From: Chamaecrista fasciculata
Lineage: Eukaryota > Streptophyta > Magnoliopsida > Fabales > Fabaceae
DNA length: 64,000 nt
Reading direction: 5' to 3'
Assembly (NCBI GenBank): GCA_003254925.1
Contig: QANZ01028759.1
Location: forward strand, 1-64,000
The notes under the pieces were generated by a model. It was given only the letters and a program-made list of their open reading frames with translations. It had not been told where the DNA came from and ran no database searches. Position 1 is the first letter of the stretch, and each line of letters begins with the position of its first letter. Shown piece after piece: positions 62,133 through 64,000 of the stretch. Made by a program: the position numbers and the translations under genes.

Positions 62133-62900
62133 ACGTTTGTAGCAAGAAGCTTTGAGATGAAAGATCTTGGTGAAGCAACTTTTGTATTAGGCATACAGAT
62201 ACATCGGGATCGCCCTCGTGATGTTCTTGATTTATCGCAAGAGACCTATATTGAAAAGGTTCTTAAGAGAAATGACATGCAGAATAGTAAACCAGTTGAT
62301 ACCCCTATGGCTAAAGGAGACAAGCTTAGTCTTAATTAAGGCCCTTAGAATTATTTTAAGAAAATTGAAATGCAAAAAGTCCCCTATGCTTCGCCAGTAG
62401 GGAATCTTATATATGCATAAGCTTGTACTTGTCTAGATATTGATGTTGGGCAAATATTTAAGTGATCCAAGTTTGGGTGTTTGGAAAGCAGCCAAATGAG
62501 TCTTACGGTATTTATAGGGAACAAAACGTTATATGCTCATATACAAAAGGCCAGAAAAGGTTGAGATCATTAGGTATTCAGATTCTGACCTTATTGATTA
62601 TGGAATATAACTGCGAAATTTTGTCATGGGGCTGCGAATTCGGAAGGAATTGAAAGACCACTTAAGTTTGTGACAATAAATCTGCAGTTTTATATTCCAA
62701 CAACTATAGGAACTCCACAAAGTCAAAGCACATTGACATTAAGTTCCTAGTTGTGAAAGTAAGGGTTCAAAGTGGTAAGGTGTTTATAGAACATTTTGGT
62801 ACAAACTCCACGATTGCGGATCTGCTTAAGGTTTTACCTCCCACGGTCTTTCGTGAGCATATTGCTCATATGGGAGTTAAGGTATTTAAGGAAATTCAGT
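62133..62900 (+). pseudogene. Copia pol remnant (end of reverse transcriptase and RNase H)
   Basis: The first piece, to a stop at 62336-62338, has FEMKDLGEATFVLGIQIHRD and TYIEKVLKR, the end of Copia reverse transcriptase. A later piece at about 62720-62880 has HIDIKFLVVK and EHFGTNSTIADL, the end of the RNase H domain. Between them the frame is broken several times. The catalytic YVDD region is absent. It is non-functional. Confidence 0.88.
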
Positions 62901-63352
62901 TTCAGTGGGAGTTTGAAAAGTTGTTCGTTTGTTATAGACAAATTTTATGGCATTTCGGTTTAAGGATAAATTCGGTCTTTTTCTGCAGAAATAAGGTTTC
63001 GGTTGACACTTTGAATGTAATTCAGTTTGATCTCATAAAGTTTTAAGGTGGACCACTTGGAAATAATTATGAACAGATAATATTACATATTATTTTCATG
63101 CCACACATCCATACTTGATCTATGTCATTTGATTGTGTTGATATATGTGATCAAGGAAGGTTTAGTTACGCAATAATTGTGACGAAAATCGCCTTGGTCC
63201 TTGTATTGGCATAGTTAATGGACGAGATTGTTCATGCATACTTTGGTAATTTGGTTTGATTGCAAATTTTGAGCTCATAAGGTTTTATGGTGACACTCAA
63301 TTACGATATAATGTATAAATTTATATAGTCCAAGTGGGAGATTGTAAGGTTT

Positions 63353-63783
63353 ATGGACTTATATAAATATAATAAGATATTAAATTAAGTGTCTAATGCT
63401 ATCATAATTAAGGGTGACCCATATAGTTTATAATGGGCCCAATAAGTTAATAAAGTATGGGCTAATATGTGTGGATACTCTTGTATAATTTCTAATTCTA
63501 TGATGGGCTGAATTGGAAATAAGGGCCTTGTGCAAATATATATAGGGTTATGGTCCCCAAATTGGGAGCAAGGGTTTCTTCATTGAGCCCCATTATCACA
63601 TAAGAGAGATTTTCTTAAAGAAAACTATTGCTCAACAATTTAGAAGACCAATAACCGAAAGATTCAAAGACTTTGATTACTATGGAGAATTCAGGTACGC
63701 TTCCGCATCTATTGTTTTTTGTTCTTGATGATTTGACATGATTGATCTTGGGGTTTAAGTTTTAATCTAGGTTTTCCCTAACA
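63353..63783 (+). repeat. 3' LTR of the Copia remnant
   Basis: 431 bp, TG...CA ends, preceded by the polypurine tract. The first 130 bp are nearly identical to the 5' copy at 61213. Confidence 0.9.
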
Positions 63784-63788
63784 TACCT

Positions 63789-64000
63789 ATCCCTTATTGA
63801 ATTCATATTTTAGTATCTACTACTCATTAGCAATTTATCAATGTAAGACCCTTCTTTTAAGTGAATACACTGCACAATGAATGCTGCTGTAATAAATAAT
63901 TTGAACATCAACGAACCGGGCATGAGTATTCATGAAAAACAAAAAGTGAAAAACTCATATTAGGAAAAGAAAAGATATAAACAGCAAGAATATTAAAATC
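63789..64000. other. AT-rich end of window
   Basis: No MADS exon or other feature was recognised here. Confidence 0.5.

Larger units (their letters stand above)
61208..63788 (+). mobile_element. Internally deleted Ty1/Copia retrotransposon with TACCT target duplication
   Basis: TACCT at 61208-61212 and 63784-63788 brackets a 2571-bp element. Both LTRs begin TGTAAGGTTTATGGACTTAT, at 61213 and 63353. The 5' LTR is recognisable only to about 61375 and contains a tandem duplication of a 19-bp unit with AATGGGCCC. The 3' LTR (63353-63783, 431 bp, ending CCTAACA) looks complete. A polypurine tract AAGTGGGAGA lies directly before it. Primer site, gag, protease, integrase and most of reverse transcriptase are missing. 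Orientation is opposite to the SEPALLATA gene. Confidence 0.9.
59509..64000 (-). other. Presumed intron 1 of the SEPALLATA-like gene (5' end outside window)
   Basis: No MADS-domain exon was found on the minus strand from 59509 to the window end. The stretch contains a degraded Stowaway copy at 60657-60837 and the Copia remnant at 61213-63783. Calling it intron is inference from the missing exon. Confidence 0.65.

Noticed and set aside
1..64000. CRISPR arrays, bacterial operons, rRNA genes and tRNA genes
   Set aside because: No regularly spaced repeats, prokaryotic gene structure, rRNA sequence or complete tRNA cloverleaf was seen; the window is plant nuclear DNA.

Overview
The window is nuclear DNA from a flowering plant, most likely a eudicot. 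It is very AT-rich, its genes have many short introns with GT/AG borders, and every recognisable protein is plant-specific. I cannot name the species. Five conserved genes are present. From left to right they are a COBRA/COBL1-type GPI-anchored cell-wall protein (+, 697-3711), a COBL4/IRX6-type paralogue in convergent orientation (-, 4299-6129), a CYP85A brassinosteroid C-6 oxidase (-, 10607-13068), an APETALA1/FRUITFULL-clade MADS-box gene (+, 43658-47449), and a SEPALLATA1/2-type MADS-box gene (-, 56262 to beyond 59508) that lies tail-to-tail with it. The MADS-box exon of the SEPALLATA gene is not in the window. I rebuilt each exon set from splice sites and reading phase. The first four are complete, at 452, 431, 465 and 256 codons. 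A sixth, intronless gene of 221 codons (-, 36943-37608) encodes a basic protein I do not recognise.

This gene order matters because Arabidopsis, as I recall its locus numbers, keeps the same families as scattered pairs: FUL next to COB, SEP1 near COBL4, SEP2 near COBL1, and AGL79 near CYP85A2 and COBL2. The window therefore looks like a largely unbroken version of the ancestral eudicot block, joining cell-wall, brassinosteroid and floral-identity genes. Synteny does not show that they are co-regulated.

The 24 kb between CYP85A and the 221-codon gene, and the DNA around the MADS pair, are filled with small transposons. Several could be delimited from terminal inverted repeats (TIRs) and target-site duplications (TSDs). 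Two Mutator-like elements share one TIR family and carry host gene fragments, one from a remorin and one from a CYP89-type P450. A third Mutator-like element carries an open zinc-finger-GRF/coiled-coil/membrane-anchor gene and sits inside a Harbinger-like element with an F-box-like fragment. There are also a 508-bp foldback Mutator-type miniature element, Stowaway miniature elements (MITEs), four other repeated miniature families, a solo LTR in a SEPALLATA intron, and a deleted Copia element in what should be SEPALLATA intron 1.

Assembly marks are visible: a 204-bp N gap at 17916-18119 and single Ns at 32075, 51510 and 55042. The near-identical 3.35-kb direct repeat on either side of 51510 has the geometry of two overlapping contigs that were not merged, so it should not be taken as a true tandem duplication without checking.
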